The notes below the pieces were generated by a model. It made no database searches and had not been told where the DNA came from. It saw only the letters and a program-made list of their open reading frames with translations. Positions 6,866 to 16,196 of a DNA stretch of 64,000 bases are shown here, in pieces; within the stretch, counting starts at the first letter, position 1; every line of letters starts with the position of its first letter. The position numbers were made by a program, and so were the translations under genes. The stretch comes from Chitinophagales bacterium (GTDB lineage: Bacteria; Bacteroidota; Bacteroidia; Chitinophagales; UBA2359): assembly GCA_041392475.1 (NCBI GenBank), contig JAWKLZ010000003.1:62001-126000 (forward strand), in the 5' to 3' direction.

Positions 6866-9307
6866 TCACTTATAAAACCGTGCTTGCTTGATGTAAATCT
6901 TTCGTTCACTTACATCAGAATCCACTTTAAACTCAATGTCCAACCCGAAATCTTTCTCCGTACAATTGCAATTGTGTGGAACGTGCTGATAAAAGTACTT
7001 CTTCAATGCCAAGCAGTAAGCCCCCAATTCCATCAACTCTTCATTGGTCATCACCGTTTCACCATTCAGTTCTGGAATATTTGAAAAAGTTAGGTACTCA
7101 GCCATGAAATTCTGACCAGGAACAATAGACCAAGTCAACAACATAATTTGATCATTTAGGATACCAGGTTCTGGAAAAACGATGCTGTACTCTTTGTACT
7201 GAACATTGATGATAAAGCCAGGATTTGAATTGTACAAGTTTTTAGTAACAACCACTCCATTCGCATCTTCATCAGGAAAAGAGCGATGCACCAAAATTCC
7301 CATGGCACAAGAAGTATGTGCGATTTTGTAGTAACTCCGCTCCTCAAATGCCCGCCAATTCCATAAACTCGCCCATACTTTTTTGATGGCTCTATCAATG
7401 GTTTTCTTAGAATCGTCCACCTTTGCAGAATAGGAGTCATACAAACCTGCACCCGAAAAAGACTCCAAATCTTCGGCATTGGTAGAAGATCGAAAGCGAA
7501 AAGCAGGGAAATCTGCAAAGTTCTTGATTTTATCTTTCACCAAATTTCGCAAGACAGGATTCAAAGGATAATCTTCAATTCGCTCCTGCAAATCTTCGAG
7601 TCTTGCTTTTCGAATTGCAGGATACTGAATGAAATCTTCATCTTGCAGCATATCTTCAATAAATACGTCTAATCCCGCATCTTTCAGGTGTTTATTGTAG
7701 TAATAAAACGGAATCGCAAAGGAGGATTCAGGTGTTGGAATTGGTTTTTCATTCAAGGAAACATTGAGTATTTCTGCAAAATTAGCTGCTTTTCCTCCAA
7801 TGATATCCAAGTACGTATAATCAGCTGTTTCTAAGTCAATCAAGCCTTCAACGCTTGTATTTTTTGGCAGCACTATCACCTTTTGCGGTTCGTTTTTTTC
7901 CCAGAAAGCAGTTGCTTCTGCCAACGTAGCGGTTCTGATTTCAAAAGAATCAGAGCGAACTTTGAGGTAAACCAGTTCTCCTAAAAAAGAATCCAAAAGC
8001 TCATTTTCCCAACCATCCCGCAAAGCCATGTTGGGGGTATTTCGGTTGTGACTCAATACATTGATGTGGCTCAAAGGAGTTTGAAATTCTGTGGTGATGA
8101 TGCCAGCCACAACAGAAACGTCATTGGGAATACCGTTGAGCAATATGATGTCGTGTCGTCCCAAATAGGTGTCCTCCAAATCCTTCAATTCCACTTTGTT
8201 CAAATATCCATAATTCTCCGCCAAATTCAATGCTTGGTAATTTTGTCCTTTGTAGAGTTCTTCGGAAGTTATTTTGGGAACTTCACATTCATTGAATTCC
8301 AGCCGATTAGCAAACAAGAAGAGTTTGCCCTCCAAATATGAAGTTGCCAATATCTTATCATACAACAGTTGGATGTTTTCACAACTCATCTCATTTGCAG
8401 TCACCAAATACAGCACATATTTATCCAAATGTTTGTAGTAATTGAGATTGGCAGGGTATAAAAATCGGTCTTCGTTTTCTCTGTATTGAGTTTGATTGAA
8501 GACATTGTTTCCCTGATTGAAGCCCAATTGAGCCTGAGCAAAGGTGAAATGGTATTCATACAGTTCAGAATTGATATAATACATCAACTGACTCTTTGAA
8601 TTGTACATAATTTTGACCGACTCCACTTGTCCATCGTTGCTCCTTGAAGGAAGCCCACTAATCAACTCAAACGAAACAGGGTCAATCAACTCATTGAGGA
8701 AGTGCAGTTCTTCATTGGTTTTTTTGAGAAGGTTGATAGACAAGGAGGTATCTCTACCTGACAACGGAATCCTTCTCGAATAATATCCTTCTTTGCTAAA
8801 CAGTAGTGTGTCAGCCTTTGAAGGTACAGAAGAACGATGCCAGACTGCTCTTTTATCTGCAATAGTGGTCATCTGCCCATTTGAAAAAGCCTTAAAACTT
8901 TGTCTATCAGCCGCAGTAGTAACCCGCAATACATACACACCAAAAGGCAGGTCGGGAAAAAGGTAGCTACCAGTGTTGACAAGTTTTGTTTGTAAATCTA
9001 CCAAGCGACCATTGATGGAAAAAATTTCCAAGGCTATGTCAAACTCTCCTTCCCAAATCATCGAGTTGTTGTAGAAACGGTAAGTATTTAGAGGATTTTC
9101 GATGCTGTCTGTTTCGGTGTTTTTTATCAAAAAATCACCAAAACGATTGCTCATACCTTCAATTGAAGTATGCAATAAACTTACTTTCACTCCAGCGATT
9201 GCCTTTCTATTGACTACATCCTGAACATCGCCCTTGTAAATGGCTTGTGCATTTAAAAAGAGAGGAAAACAAAGAAATAGAATGATTTTTAGTATAGACT
9301 TTTTCAT
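6866..9307 (-). CDS. Secreted PEP-synthase/PPDK-like protein with rearranged domains
   Basis: 813 residues. The ATG at 9307 starts a signal peptide (MKKSILKIILFLCFPLFLNAQ); an upstream start at 9457 would bury it. Residues about 22-60 look like a CarboxypepD_reg-type beta domain (VNRKAIAGVKVSLL). A segment resembling T9SS-tail beta strands (FSINGRLVDLQTKLV to PFGVYVLRVTT) follows, in an unusual N-terminal position. A swivelling phosphohistidine-like domain is seen near TEFQTPLSHINVLSHNRNTP, keeping the SH of the catalytic loop. It is followed by a PPDK N-terminal nucleotide-binding domain: IIGGKAANFAEIL, then FRFRSSTNAEDLESFSGAG, then VWASLWNWRAFEERSYYKIA. The swivelling domain comes before the ATP-grasp part, the reverse of PEP synthase, and there is no PEP-binding barrel. 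The reaction is unknown, and ATP supply outside the cytoplasm is a puzzle. Confidence 0.82.
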   Translation of the reverse strand: MKKSILKIILFLCFPLFLNAQAIYKGDVQDVVNRKAIAGVKVSLLHTSIEGMSNRFGDFLIKNTETDSIENPLNTYRFYNNSMIWEGEFDIALEIFSINGRLVDLQTKLVNTGSYLFPDLPFGVYVLRVTTAADRQSFKAFSNGQMTTIADKRAVWHRSSVPSKADTLLFSKEGYYSRRIPLSGRDTSLSINLLKKTNEELHFLNELIDPVSFELISGLPSRSNDGQVESVKIMYNSKSQLMYYINSELYEYHFTFAQAQLGFNQGNNVFNQTQYRENEDRFLYPANLNYYKHLDKYVLYLVTANEMSCENIQLLYDKILATSYLEGKLFLFANRLEFNECEVPKITSEELYKGQNYQALNLAENYGYLNKVELKDLEDTYLGRHDIILLNGIPNDVSVVAGIITTEFQTPLSHINVLSHNRNTPNMALRDGWENELLDSFLGELVYLKVRSDSFEIRTATLAEATAFWEKNEPQKVIVLPKNTSVEGLIDLETADYTYLDIIGGKAANFAEILNVSLNEKPIPTPESSFAIPFYYYNKHLKDAGLDVFIEDMLQDEDFIQYPAIRKARLEDLQERIEDYPLNPVLRNLVKDKIKNFADFPAFRFRSSTNAEDLESFSGAGLYDSYSAKVDDSKKTIDRAIKKVWASLWNWRAFEERSYYKIAHTSCAMGILVHRSFPDEDANGVVVTKNLYNSNPGFIINVQYKEYSIVFPEPGILNDQIMLLTWSIVPGQNFMAEYLTFSNIPELNGETVMTNEELMELGAYCLALKKYFYQHVPHNCNCTEKDFGLDIEFKVDSDVSERKIYIKQARFYK

Positions 9308-9587
9308 AACACAATGTCGAAAACGGTTGAGATTAATCCTTGTTCTACCACTTATAGACGAGTGTTGCTGTGTGAAGGGTTGGGTTGAAAAAACCATTTT
9401 TTGAAGGTGCTGTTGGGTTTTGGGAGTTTTATTCATTACAGAGTTATTCCCGCTCATACTCTGCCACCAACTCCTCCTGGATAAACAGATAAATCACCGC
9501 ATTTCTATCGCTTTCATTTGCGACATCCTTTACGAGTCCTGTGTGTTTTACTCACTAAATGACTTCCTTGCGTTAACTTTTTTACAT

Positions 9588-9827
9588 TTAAAAATATTCA
9601 GAAGGTGACTTACCATCTACTTCAACGACTTGAATTTTATCTGCATGTAACCAAACAATCTTCCCATGTTTATCGCAGGCACATACAACTTTGGCATCGC
9701 CATTTTCGGTATCAGCCAACAAATTCCCTAGAAACCAATTTGGTTTTTTGGATTGAAACATTCCATACCCACTTCCCAAAAGAATGTATTTTTCAGAAGT
9801 ATCTATGTTTTTTATAAATATTGCCAT
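9588..9827 (-). CDS. Small hypothetical protein, 79 aa
   Basis: 79 residues from the ATG at 9827. An upstream in-frame ATG at 9893 would add 22 residues but would place a good -7 box inside the gene, so the shorter form is preferred. It has no signal peptide or membrane helix. The sequence looks like a small beta-barrel (EKYILLGSGYGMFQSKKPNW, then KVVCACDKHGKIVWLHADK), with a Cys-Ala-Cys pair. I do not recognise the family. It appears monocistronic, between two longer minus-strand genes with about 280 bp on each side. Confidence 0.6.
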   Translation of the reverse strand: MAIFIKNIDTSEKYILLGSGYGMFQSKKPNWFLGNLLADTENGDAKVVCACDKHGKIVWLHADKIQVVEVDGKSPSEYF

Positions 9828-9862
9828 GTGCTTTTGGTTGATTTTTGCTGTTAAGAAATATA

Positions 9863-9870
9863 CAAAGCTA
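9863..9870 (-). promoter_or_regulatory. Candidate -7 box (TAGCTTTG)
   Basis: On the minus strand TAGCTTTG matches TAnnTTTG exactly and ends 35 nt before the ATG at 9827. No TTG is found at the expected -33 position. It supports the shorter start of the downstream gene. Confidence 0.45.
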
Positions 9871-10105
9871 TTTCCTTTTTGGTGATAAAACACTATTTTT
9901 AAAAGCGGAATAACTAATTGATCATGAGTTATATTTGTAGCGAAATGTCGTCATAAAAGGAATAAAATGTAGGTAGGCTGAGAATGGTTTTCGTCTGAAT
10001 TTGTTTAGCAGTGTTTATCTGCTGTGATAATTTTCAAAACTAATGTTTGTTCTATGGGTTCTGCTCCAAGATAGAGTATTGCCTCAGATATTTAGATTTT
10101 AATTG

Positions 10106-11038
10106 TTATTGAATTTCTTCAATTGTCACGAACTCTATTTTTCGTTGATTATCTCCCGTAAACGTTCTGCTTTTCTCATAGTATTTTAGCCATCCAAATT
10201 CATAATCATAGGTATGACTTTTTACATCCTTCAAATCAATTCTATTTTCTTTCACCTCTTTCATTAGTTTTTTTCTTTTAGACATCTTTACTTTTTTAGT
10301 GCCGTCGCCAATTGCTTGTTTTACCTTTTCCTCATCAAATGTCCTAATATCTTCAATTGAAATAGATTTTTCCTCTTTATTTACTCTTATCGAAACGAGT
10401 CCTTTAACAGGAATATCTTCACCACGCACTTGATTTTCAACGGCATCTTCGTAATGAATTACTGTATCGGCAATAAAAGAATTTCCATGATAGAAATGAT
10501 AGTTCTCAATATCACGAATAAACTCACTCTTCATTTCCTCTGAAAAAATGATTTCCTTCATTAACCCAACAAACATTTCTGCATCTTCTCCTTCTTCTAT
10601 ACCCATCTCTCCATTTTTGACCAACATTTCCATACTGTCATTCACTGTTTGAAGCAGTTCATCTAAGTTAAGCGTGGATTCAAAAACGCCAAACTCATCC
10701 GTTTGATACCTCAATTTCATTCCGTTAAACATTTCTTCAAGTCGCTGATCAATTGGGTCTTCTTCTACTTCAACATTCAAGCGATCAACTTCTATCTCCG
10801 TGTAGTTCCATTCTACGATATAAGAACTGTCGGTTTGTTCTAATACAGTAATTTCAGCATAAGAAGAAGTGACTTCTTTTTTTACCACCTCTTCGCCCTC
10901 ATAGGTAATAAAACCTTCTTTTATCACGATTTTCTGAGTGTCACCTTTATTCCAATAAGTAATTACCTCAATTTGTTTAGTATCCTTTTGGAATAAGGAT
11001 AGAAGGCTGAAAATAAAAAATGTTAAAATATATTTCAT
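10106..11038 (-). CDS. Exported protein of unknown function
   Basis: 310 residues. The N-terminus MKYILTFFIFSLLSLFQ is a short hydrophobic signal without a lipobox Cys. The mature part is rich in E, K and I. It alternates beta-like segments (ITYEGEEVVKKEVTSSYAEI, SYIVEWNYTEIEVD) with acidic helices (EEGEDAEMFVGLMKEIIFSE), and ends in a Lys/Arg-rich stretch (KKVKMSKRKKLMKEVKENRI) and TYDYEFGWLKYYEKSRTF. I do not recognise a family. It lies 36 bp after the MutS-like gene on the same strand, so it may share its transcript, although the two products would work in different compartments. Confidence 0.68.
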   Translation of the reverse strand: MKYILTFFIFSLLSLFQKDTKQIEVITYWNKGDTQKIVIKEGFITYEGEEVVKKEVTSSYAEITVLEQTDSSYIVEWNYTEIEVDRLNVEVEEDPIDQRLEEMFNGMKLRYQTDEFGVFESTLNLDELLQTVNDSMEMLVKNGEMGIEEGEDAEMFVGLMKEIIFSEEMKSEFIRDIENYHFYHGNSFIADTVIHYEDAVENQVRGEDIPVKGLVSIRVNKEEKSISIEDIRTFDEEKVKQAIGDGTKKVKMSKRKKLMKEVKENRIDLKDVKSHTYDYEFGWLKYYEKSRTFTGDNQRKIEFVTIEEIQ

Positions 11039-11074
11039 GTTAAAAATAAATAATATTTAAACAGTATCAAATCT

Positions 11075-12901
11075 CTATTGTGATATGGAATTAGAATTTG
11101 TTTGATTCCTTTCCATCGCAATCCCCATTTGCTGCATCAAAGTAGTAGCATTCATACTTTTACAAACTCCCCGTTTGAAAGTATAATCAAAAATCATCTG
11201 TCCTTCTTTAGTGATTTCCACTTCAAAACACCAATTTTCTACCCGTCCGTTGGTGCTTGTTTCCATCGTACAAAGGTCGAGATCGTGTGTTGCAATAATG
11301 CCAACGCCTTTGTGTTGAAGCAGTTGGCGAATAAGTGCCACAGAGCCTTGGTGACGGTCATTGGAGTTGGTGCCTTTCAAGATTTCGTCCATCAAAAAGA
11401 AAATCGGCGTTTGTTCGGCTTCCACCACTTCAATAATTTTTTTCAAAGCCTTCAATTCTGCAAAAAACGAAGATTCACTTTCCTGCAATGAATCCTTGGT
11501 TCGCATACTCGAATACACTGTGACTACCGAGGTTGCAAAATTTTTGGCACACACAGGCGCACCTGCTACTGCCAAAATAATGTTGATACCCACAGTCCGC
11601 AAAAACGTGCTTTTGCCCGCCATGTTAGAACCCGTAATCAAGACAATCTTTTCTTTGGAAGGAACACTGAAGGTATTGGCAACCCGCTTAGCGGGGGGAA
11701 TCAAAAAATGCCCCATTTCATTGGCCTGCAAGGTAAAATGATGGTCGTGAATCGTGGGTAAAACCCAATCGGGCTGATTGAAGTGCGTGTTCGCAAAACT
11801 GCTAAGAGATTCTATTTCGCCCATCACCTGCAACCAAACTTCCATGTTTTGCTGCATCTGTTTTTTCCACAACTCCAATTTTCTACAAAAAAACAATTCC
11901 CACAAAAAGAAGGTATTCAAAACAAAATACGCAAACTCGTTTTCCCGCACATTGAGGTTGGAAGCATAGCCGCTCAATTCTCCAATCACCTTGCTAGCCG
12001 ATTGTCCATGTAGCTGCAATTGTCTTTGGAGTTGATTCAATTTTTCTGCTTCAAAAGTTTCTCCTTCAATAGCTTCAATCAGTTGGCTATAGACTGCAAT
12101 GAGTTTAGCTTGTTTAGCAGTTGATTCAATCGTTTGAGTGACATACTCAAGCGTATATTTGATGAACCCCAAATTGATAAACCACAAAAAAACTGGTACA
12201 GCAAGAGGTACAATGTCTAGGCTGCAAAGAAAGATGCTGATGCCCATCAGAACGGGGAGTACAAAAATCAATATTTCTACAAATCGTTGATTGAGAATAA
12301 AGAAAGGTTCTTTGAGCCATTGAAGAATCGCTTCAACGTTTTTGGGCGTATCATCAACGAGCATCCCTTTGGCTCGGTAACTTTGCCGCCAATCCAAGCG
12401 TTTTTTGAGGTCGGTAAGAGCCATTTGCCTTTGCAGAATTTCGGATCGATGGATTGGTTTTTTGAGCCAATTTGCCAAAGTTTTACCGCCCGAAACGGTG
12501 GAGGTACGGTTCAGGAATTGATATATTGAACGATTGCCGAAAATGTCTAAATCATCTATATAAGGATGGTTTTCTTCCCAAAATTCATTACCTTCTCCAA
12601 AGGCTGAAAAGTCGTATTGTAGTGCCTTGATTTCTTGTTGGTTGATGAGGCTGAGATTTTGAAGGTAGTCCCTTTGTGCTTTTATTTTGTCGTGCCATTT
12701 GACTAGTATTGCAAAAAATACTATAAATCCTGCAAAAAAGAACAATCCCAATTCTGTGTTTTTGCTGATGAGGTAGATACCTCCAAAAAAACACAATAAG
12801 AACAGAATGAGTCGAAAATAACCTATGGCATCGGATTTTTTTTGAAGAACAGTGGCTTGGGCTTCAAATGTTTCAAATCGTTTTTGGTATGTTTGGAGCA
12901 T
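11075..12901 (-). CDS. Membrane-anchored MutS-family ATPase
   Basis: 608 residues. The C-terminal third is a MutS ATPase domain: Walker A in LITGSNMAGKSTFLRTVG (about residue 425), the signature loop TKDSLQESESSFFAELKAL, Walker B in FFLMDEILKGTNSNDR (about 502) and the H-loop in GIIATHDLDLC. The N-terminal mismatch-recognition domain of true MutS is absent. In its place are two hydrophobic helices (RLILFLLCFFGGIYL and LGLFFFAGFIVFFAIL) and another hydrophobic pair around residues 210-245, followed by lever-type helices. This architecture, usually annotated as 'DNA mismatch repair protein MutS' in Bacteroidota, is unlikely to do classical mismatch repair. Its substrate is not known. Confidence 0.88.
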   Translation of the reverse strand: MLQTYQKRFETFEAQATVLQKKSDAIGYFRLILFLLCFFGGIYLISKNTELGLFFFAGFIVFFAILVKWHDKIKAQRDYLQNLSLINQQEIKALQYDFSAFGEGNEFWEENHPYIDDLDIFGNRSIYQFLNRTSTVSGGKTLANWLKKPIHRSEILQRQMALTDLKKRLDWRQSYRAKGMLVDDTPKNVEAILQWLKEPFFILNQRFVEILIFVLPVLMGISIFLCSLDIVPLAVPVFLWFINLGFIKYTLEYVTQTIESTAKQAKLIAVYSQLIEAIEGETFEAEKLNQLQRQLQLHGQSASKVIGELSGYASNLNVRENEFAYFVLNTFFLWELFFCRKLELWKKQMQQNMEVWLQVMGEIESLSSFANTHFNQPDWVLPTIHDHHFTLQANEMGHFLIPPAKRVANTFSVPSKEKIVLITGSNMAGKSTFLRTVGINIILAVAGAPVCAKNFATSVVTVYSSMRTKDSLQESESSFFAELKALKKIIEVVEAEQTPIFFLMDEILKGTNSNDRHQGSVALIRQLLQHKGVGIIATHDLDLCTMETSTNGRVENWCFEVEITKEGQMIFDYTFKRGVCKSMNATTLMQQMGIAMERNQTNSNSISQ

Positions 12902-13186
12902 GGATTTTCTTTGTCGTTTGCTTGCTTTAAATGAGTGGTTAAAGTCTGCAAACGTTGGAGAGTATGGTTTTGTTTTGGGTATGTATTTTTATGGTACATA
13001 TAGGCTCTAAGGCACTGCAATTGCAGAGAAAAAACAATCACTAAGGAACGCTAATAAAATAAATCCCGATTTAGATTTTTGTAGTTTCATTTAAGAATGT
13101 ATCAGAAGGAAGATAATCGACTTTCTATCAAACAGAAAACTACAAAAGTCTTTGTGCCATAGAAGTAAATTGTATTATTAGAGTTT

Positions 13187-14722
13187 TTAATACACTTTCA
13201 CCCAGAACACAAAACGCTGCAAGCTTTTCACTTGGTTTTGAAGTGAAGTGCCTTTTAGGTCGCCTCTTTGTGGTAAAACGACCTTGTTGGGGAGCAGTTC
13301 AATTAGGTTCAATACATTTCGTGATTTGACTGCGTAAGTAGCATTTTCTGCTTTGGAATGTTTGGCTTTGATGATACCGACTAAATTACCTTCCATGTCA
13401 AACAAGGGGCCGCCGCTGCTGCCTGGCTGTACGGGAGCAGACACCTGATAGGTCGATACATCGCCTTTGTATCCTGTATTGGAGCTGATTATACCATCGG
13501 TCAATTTTACATCAGTTCCCATAGTTGAAGTAAGAGGATAACCCAAAGTGAAGATTTTCTCGCCTACTTCAGAGAGTGAAGTCCGTAGGCTGAATGGAAT
13601 GTTTGGAAGCCCTCTGAAGCTGGGGTCATCAATTTTTAAAATGGCAAGATCGTTGATTTCATCGCCAATCATCATTACGGCATTGTAGGTTCGGGTGTGA
13701 CCGTTTTCTCTGATTTCGACTTCAATGCTGTTTCCTCCTTCTACAACGTGGAAGTTGGTGACCAAATAGCCGTCAGGAGATATAGCAACACTACTACCTG
13801 AGGAAATCATTTCCCGCGGAGGTATTAAGTCAGATTTTGGAAAAAGCTTGAAGTATTTGTAAACAATCTCATCTTCATTGGCAAAACTTATGTGTAGCAT
13901 ATTTTTGCTGTCTTTTGACAAATATACATTTTCATCTAGTTTTTTATTTGGAAGATACCAATGTACTTTACAAAAGTTGATTGTACCAGTAGGGTACACT
14001 TTTCCCATAAGTTCTCCTGGTTGCCAGTCTTTGTAGTTAGATGCCCCGCTTAAATAAATGATGTCGTAGTTGTTGGATGCATCTCTTATAATAGCTATCG
14101 TGTATTTGTTTCGATTTGGAATGCCAAGCATTACTTTTTCATAAATGCCTTCAAGCTCATCAGCAGTGCGATTGTTAAATAAGGTTTCTATATTTTGTTT
14201 GGTATAATTGGTGGCATGTGTAGCGAAACTCAATCGGAATCTCTCTTCATAGCCCATTGGTTTGCCGTACATTTGATTCCATACAATTCCTAAATTGGAG
14301 AGCAATTCGGCATCGTTGTTTACAACAGCAGGGGATGTGAAGTTGAAAATATGTCCTATGCAGCTTTGAAATTCGATAAAATGATCTGTAAAAGAGCCTT
14401 TTACTGGTTTGAAGTTCAATCGAACTTTTGCCATTTCGCACAAAGAAGGAACTGTTGAAAACATTTCTTCTTTTTCCACTGAAGTTGCCGCAACTTTTTC
14501 AAAACCAATGCTCTCAAGATAAGTTTTGAAGTGGTCAATAAGAATACCGCCATCTTGTTGATCGACTCTTTGCTGATCTTTTTCGTTGAATTCAATATAG
14601 GCGTACCTCACACCACTCAAAAAATCGGAAAATTTCATTTGAGGTGCAGATGGCTGTTGACTTTGAGCGAATGATAATAGACAACAGAATAATAAGCCTA
14701 CAATTGGGTAAACTTTCTTCAT
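13187..14722 (-). CDS. Secreted trypsin-like (HtrA-type S1C) serine protease
   Basis: 511 residues with a signal peptide (MKKVYPIVGLLFCCLLSFAQ). The first 290 residues form an unrecognised domain. The protease domain runs from about 300 to 485 with a full triad: His in LVTNFHVVEGG (about 322), Asp in EINDLAILKID (about 357) and Ser in VQPGSSGGPLFD (about 434). The oxyanion and substrate strands (KLTDGIISSNTGY, NLVGIIKAKH) are typical of HtrA/DegP. There is no PDZ domain after it; the protein ends shortly after NLIELLPNKVVLP. Without PDZ domains, regulation by oligomer assembly as in DegP is unlikely, and the N-terminal domain may do the sensing. The gene has long non-coding DNA on its 5' side. 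Confidence 0.87.
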   Translation of the reverse strand: MKKVYPIVGLLFCCLLSFAQSQQPSAPQMKFSDFLSGVRYAYIEFNEKDQQRVDQQDGGILIDHFKTYLESIGFEKVAATSVEKEEMFSTVPSLCEMAKVRLNFKPVKGSFTDHFIEFQSCIGHIFNFTSPAVVNNDAELLSNLGIVWNQMYGKPMGYEERFRLSFATHATNYTKQNIETLFNNRTADELEGIYEKVMLGIPNRNKYTIAIIRDASNNYDIIYLSGASNYKDWQPGELMGKVYPTGTINFCKVHWYLPNKKLDENVYLSKDSKNMLHISFANEDEIVYKYFKLFPKSDLIPPREMISSGSSVAISPDGYLVTNFHVVEGGNSIEVEIRENGHTRTYNAVMMIGDEINDLAILKIDDPSFRGLPNIPFSLRTSLSEVGEKIFTLGYPLTSTMGTDVKLTDGIISSNTGYKGDVSTYQVSAPVQPGSSGGPLFDMEGNLVGIIKAKHSKAENATYAVKSRNVLNLIELLPNKVVLPQRGDLKGTSLQNQVKSLQRFVFWVKVY

Positions 14723-15404
14723 AATGCTTACTTTGCCACTTTACGAATAACAATAATAGAATTCAATGGGCTTGGTAGGGTATGATTCCCATGTAGGCAA
14801 TTCGAATGTACTCTATCATAATAGTCAGCCAAAATCTAAAGTGAAGATGGAATGACCGCAAAGTAGTAAATCAAATTAAAATGACAATTAAAATGAAAAG
14901 AAACACTGATAAACAGGTGTTTGAGAAATTTTAATTGTTAAGATAATTATGGCTGACTACTTATTGATTGTTTTGCCTTCAACTTTCATTACTTTAGTGT
15001 TTCGGCTAAAATATGTAACTAGCAAGTTCAAATATAAAAAAGTACGATAGAATGGCCTATTATTTTTTGGACTTAGTTTGAGTCTTGGTAATAAAAGAGA
15101 AAATAACAACAAACGGTTCGATATTTATTACGCCTACTACTATTTTCAACAGATATTGTTACAATATTAGTACCGAGATTGTTATTGCATTATCAAACTT
15201 GACTAACTCTACTAGAGTATACTTGACTCAAAGCTGTTTTGTTTCAGTTTAAAAGCTATTCGTAGAGAAAAAAAAATATTAATGCCAACTGTGTTAGACG
15301 ATAAAGATTTTCATAGGTTTAAAAAAGATGTTTTTACCTTTGATGATTGGCAGGAATCAAAAGAACTCGGATTTTAACTTTCTCACAAAAATCGCAACAA
15401 TAAT
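14723..15404. other. Intergenic region between divergent genes
   Basis: About 680 bp of AT-rich DNA. Apart from a possible 31-codon frame close to the TSUP gene I see no gene, no tRNA-like arm and no strong hairpin. It must carry the promoters of the leftward protease gene and the rightward TSUP/TPR pair, but I found no exact TAnnTTTG box with correct spacing. Confidence 0.5.
15282..15377 (+). CDS. Possible 31-codon ORF upstream of the TSUP gene
   Basis: ATG at 15282, TAA at 15375-15377. The peptide begins MPTVLDDKDFHRFKKDVFTF and ends ESKELGF. Its composition is protein-like and it ends 27 bp before the transporter start, so it could be a small gene or leader peptide. It may equally be the remnant of a longer gene or chance; no motif is recognised. 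Confidence 0.25.
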   Translation: MPTVLDDKDFHRFKKDVFTFDDWQESKELGF

Positions 15405-16190
15405 ATGGACATAGACTGGTGGATGTATCCTCTTATCATTTTGGCTGGAGCTTTGGCAGGATTTATCAATACATTGGCGGGGAATGGATCGGCAGTTACT
15501 TTGCCACTATTGGTGATGTTGGGTTTACCCCCAAATGTAGCGAATGGAACCAATAGGGTAGGAGTGGTATTGCAGTCGATAACTGCAACATTTGGGTTTC
15601 ATAAAAAAGGCATGATTCCGAAAGAGGGAATTTGGTGGATGATTTTTCCATCCGTTTTAGGTGCATTGATTGGTGCTAGTATTGCGGTCAATCTAACCGA
15701 AGAATCCATGCGGTTGGCAATGGGTTTTTTGATGGTATTTTTATTGATACTGGTATTGCTTAATCCCAAGAAATGGCTAGCAGAATCAGTAGCAGATATG
15801 GCTAAAGTGAGAAGCCCTCGCAATATATTTATTTTCTTTTTGATTGGTCTTCATGGCGGTTTTCTGCAAGCAGGTGTTGGAGTGATGTTGTTGGCAGCAT
15901 TGGTATTGGGTGCGGGCTATAGTTTACGCAATGCCAATGGAGTAAAAATGCTGATTGTATTGGCTTTTAGTTTGCCCGCTTTTCTGACTTTTATTTCGAA
16001 CGGACAGGTCAATTGGGCTTACGGATTATTGATTGCAGTAGGTCAGAGTTTCGGAGGTTGGTTAGGAGTTGTTTTTGCATCCGATTATCCCAATGCCAAT
16101 GTTTGGGTGCGAAGGATTCTGATTGTGGTGATTGTGTGGGCGATTGGGAAATTTTTTGGACTATATGATTATCTTAGTTTTGCAGTATAA
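15405..16190 (+). CDS. TSUP-family (TauE/SafE) membrane permease
   Basis: 261 residues, almost entirely hydrophobic with about eight membrane helices. Two half-repeats are visible: the first opens with LIILAGALAGFINTLAGNGS, the second with GLHGGFLQAGVGVMLLAALV. This is the pattern of the sulfite exporter TauE/SafE (TSUP) family, which moves small organic or sulfur anions across the inner membrane. The substrate cannot be told from sequence. The stop is 6 bp before the next gene, with AAGGAAAA just before that ATG, so the pair is probably one transcript. Confidence 0.9.
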   Translation: MDIDWWMYPLIILAGALAGFINTLAGNGSAVTLPLLVMLGLPPNVANGTNRVGVVLQSITATFGFHKKGMIPKEGIWWMIFPSVLGALIGASIAVNLTEESMRLAMGFLMVFLLILVLLNPKKWLAESVADMAKVRSPRNIFIFFLIGLHGGFLQAGVGVMLLAALVLGAGYSLRNANGVKMLIVLAFSLPAFLTFISNGQVNWAYGLLIAVGQSFGGWLGVVFASDYPNANVWVRRILIVVIVWAIGKFFGLYDYLSFAV

Positions 16191-16196
16191 GGAAAA

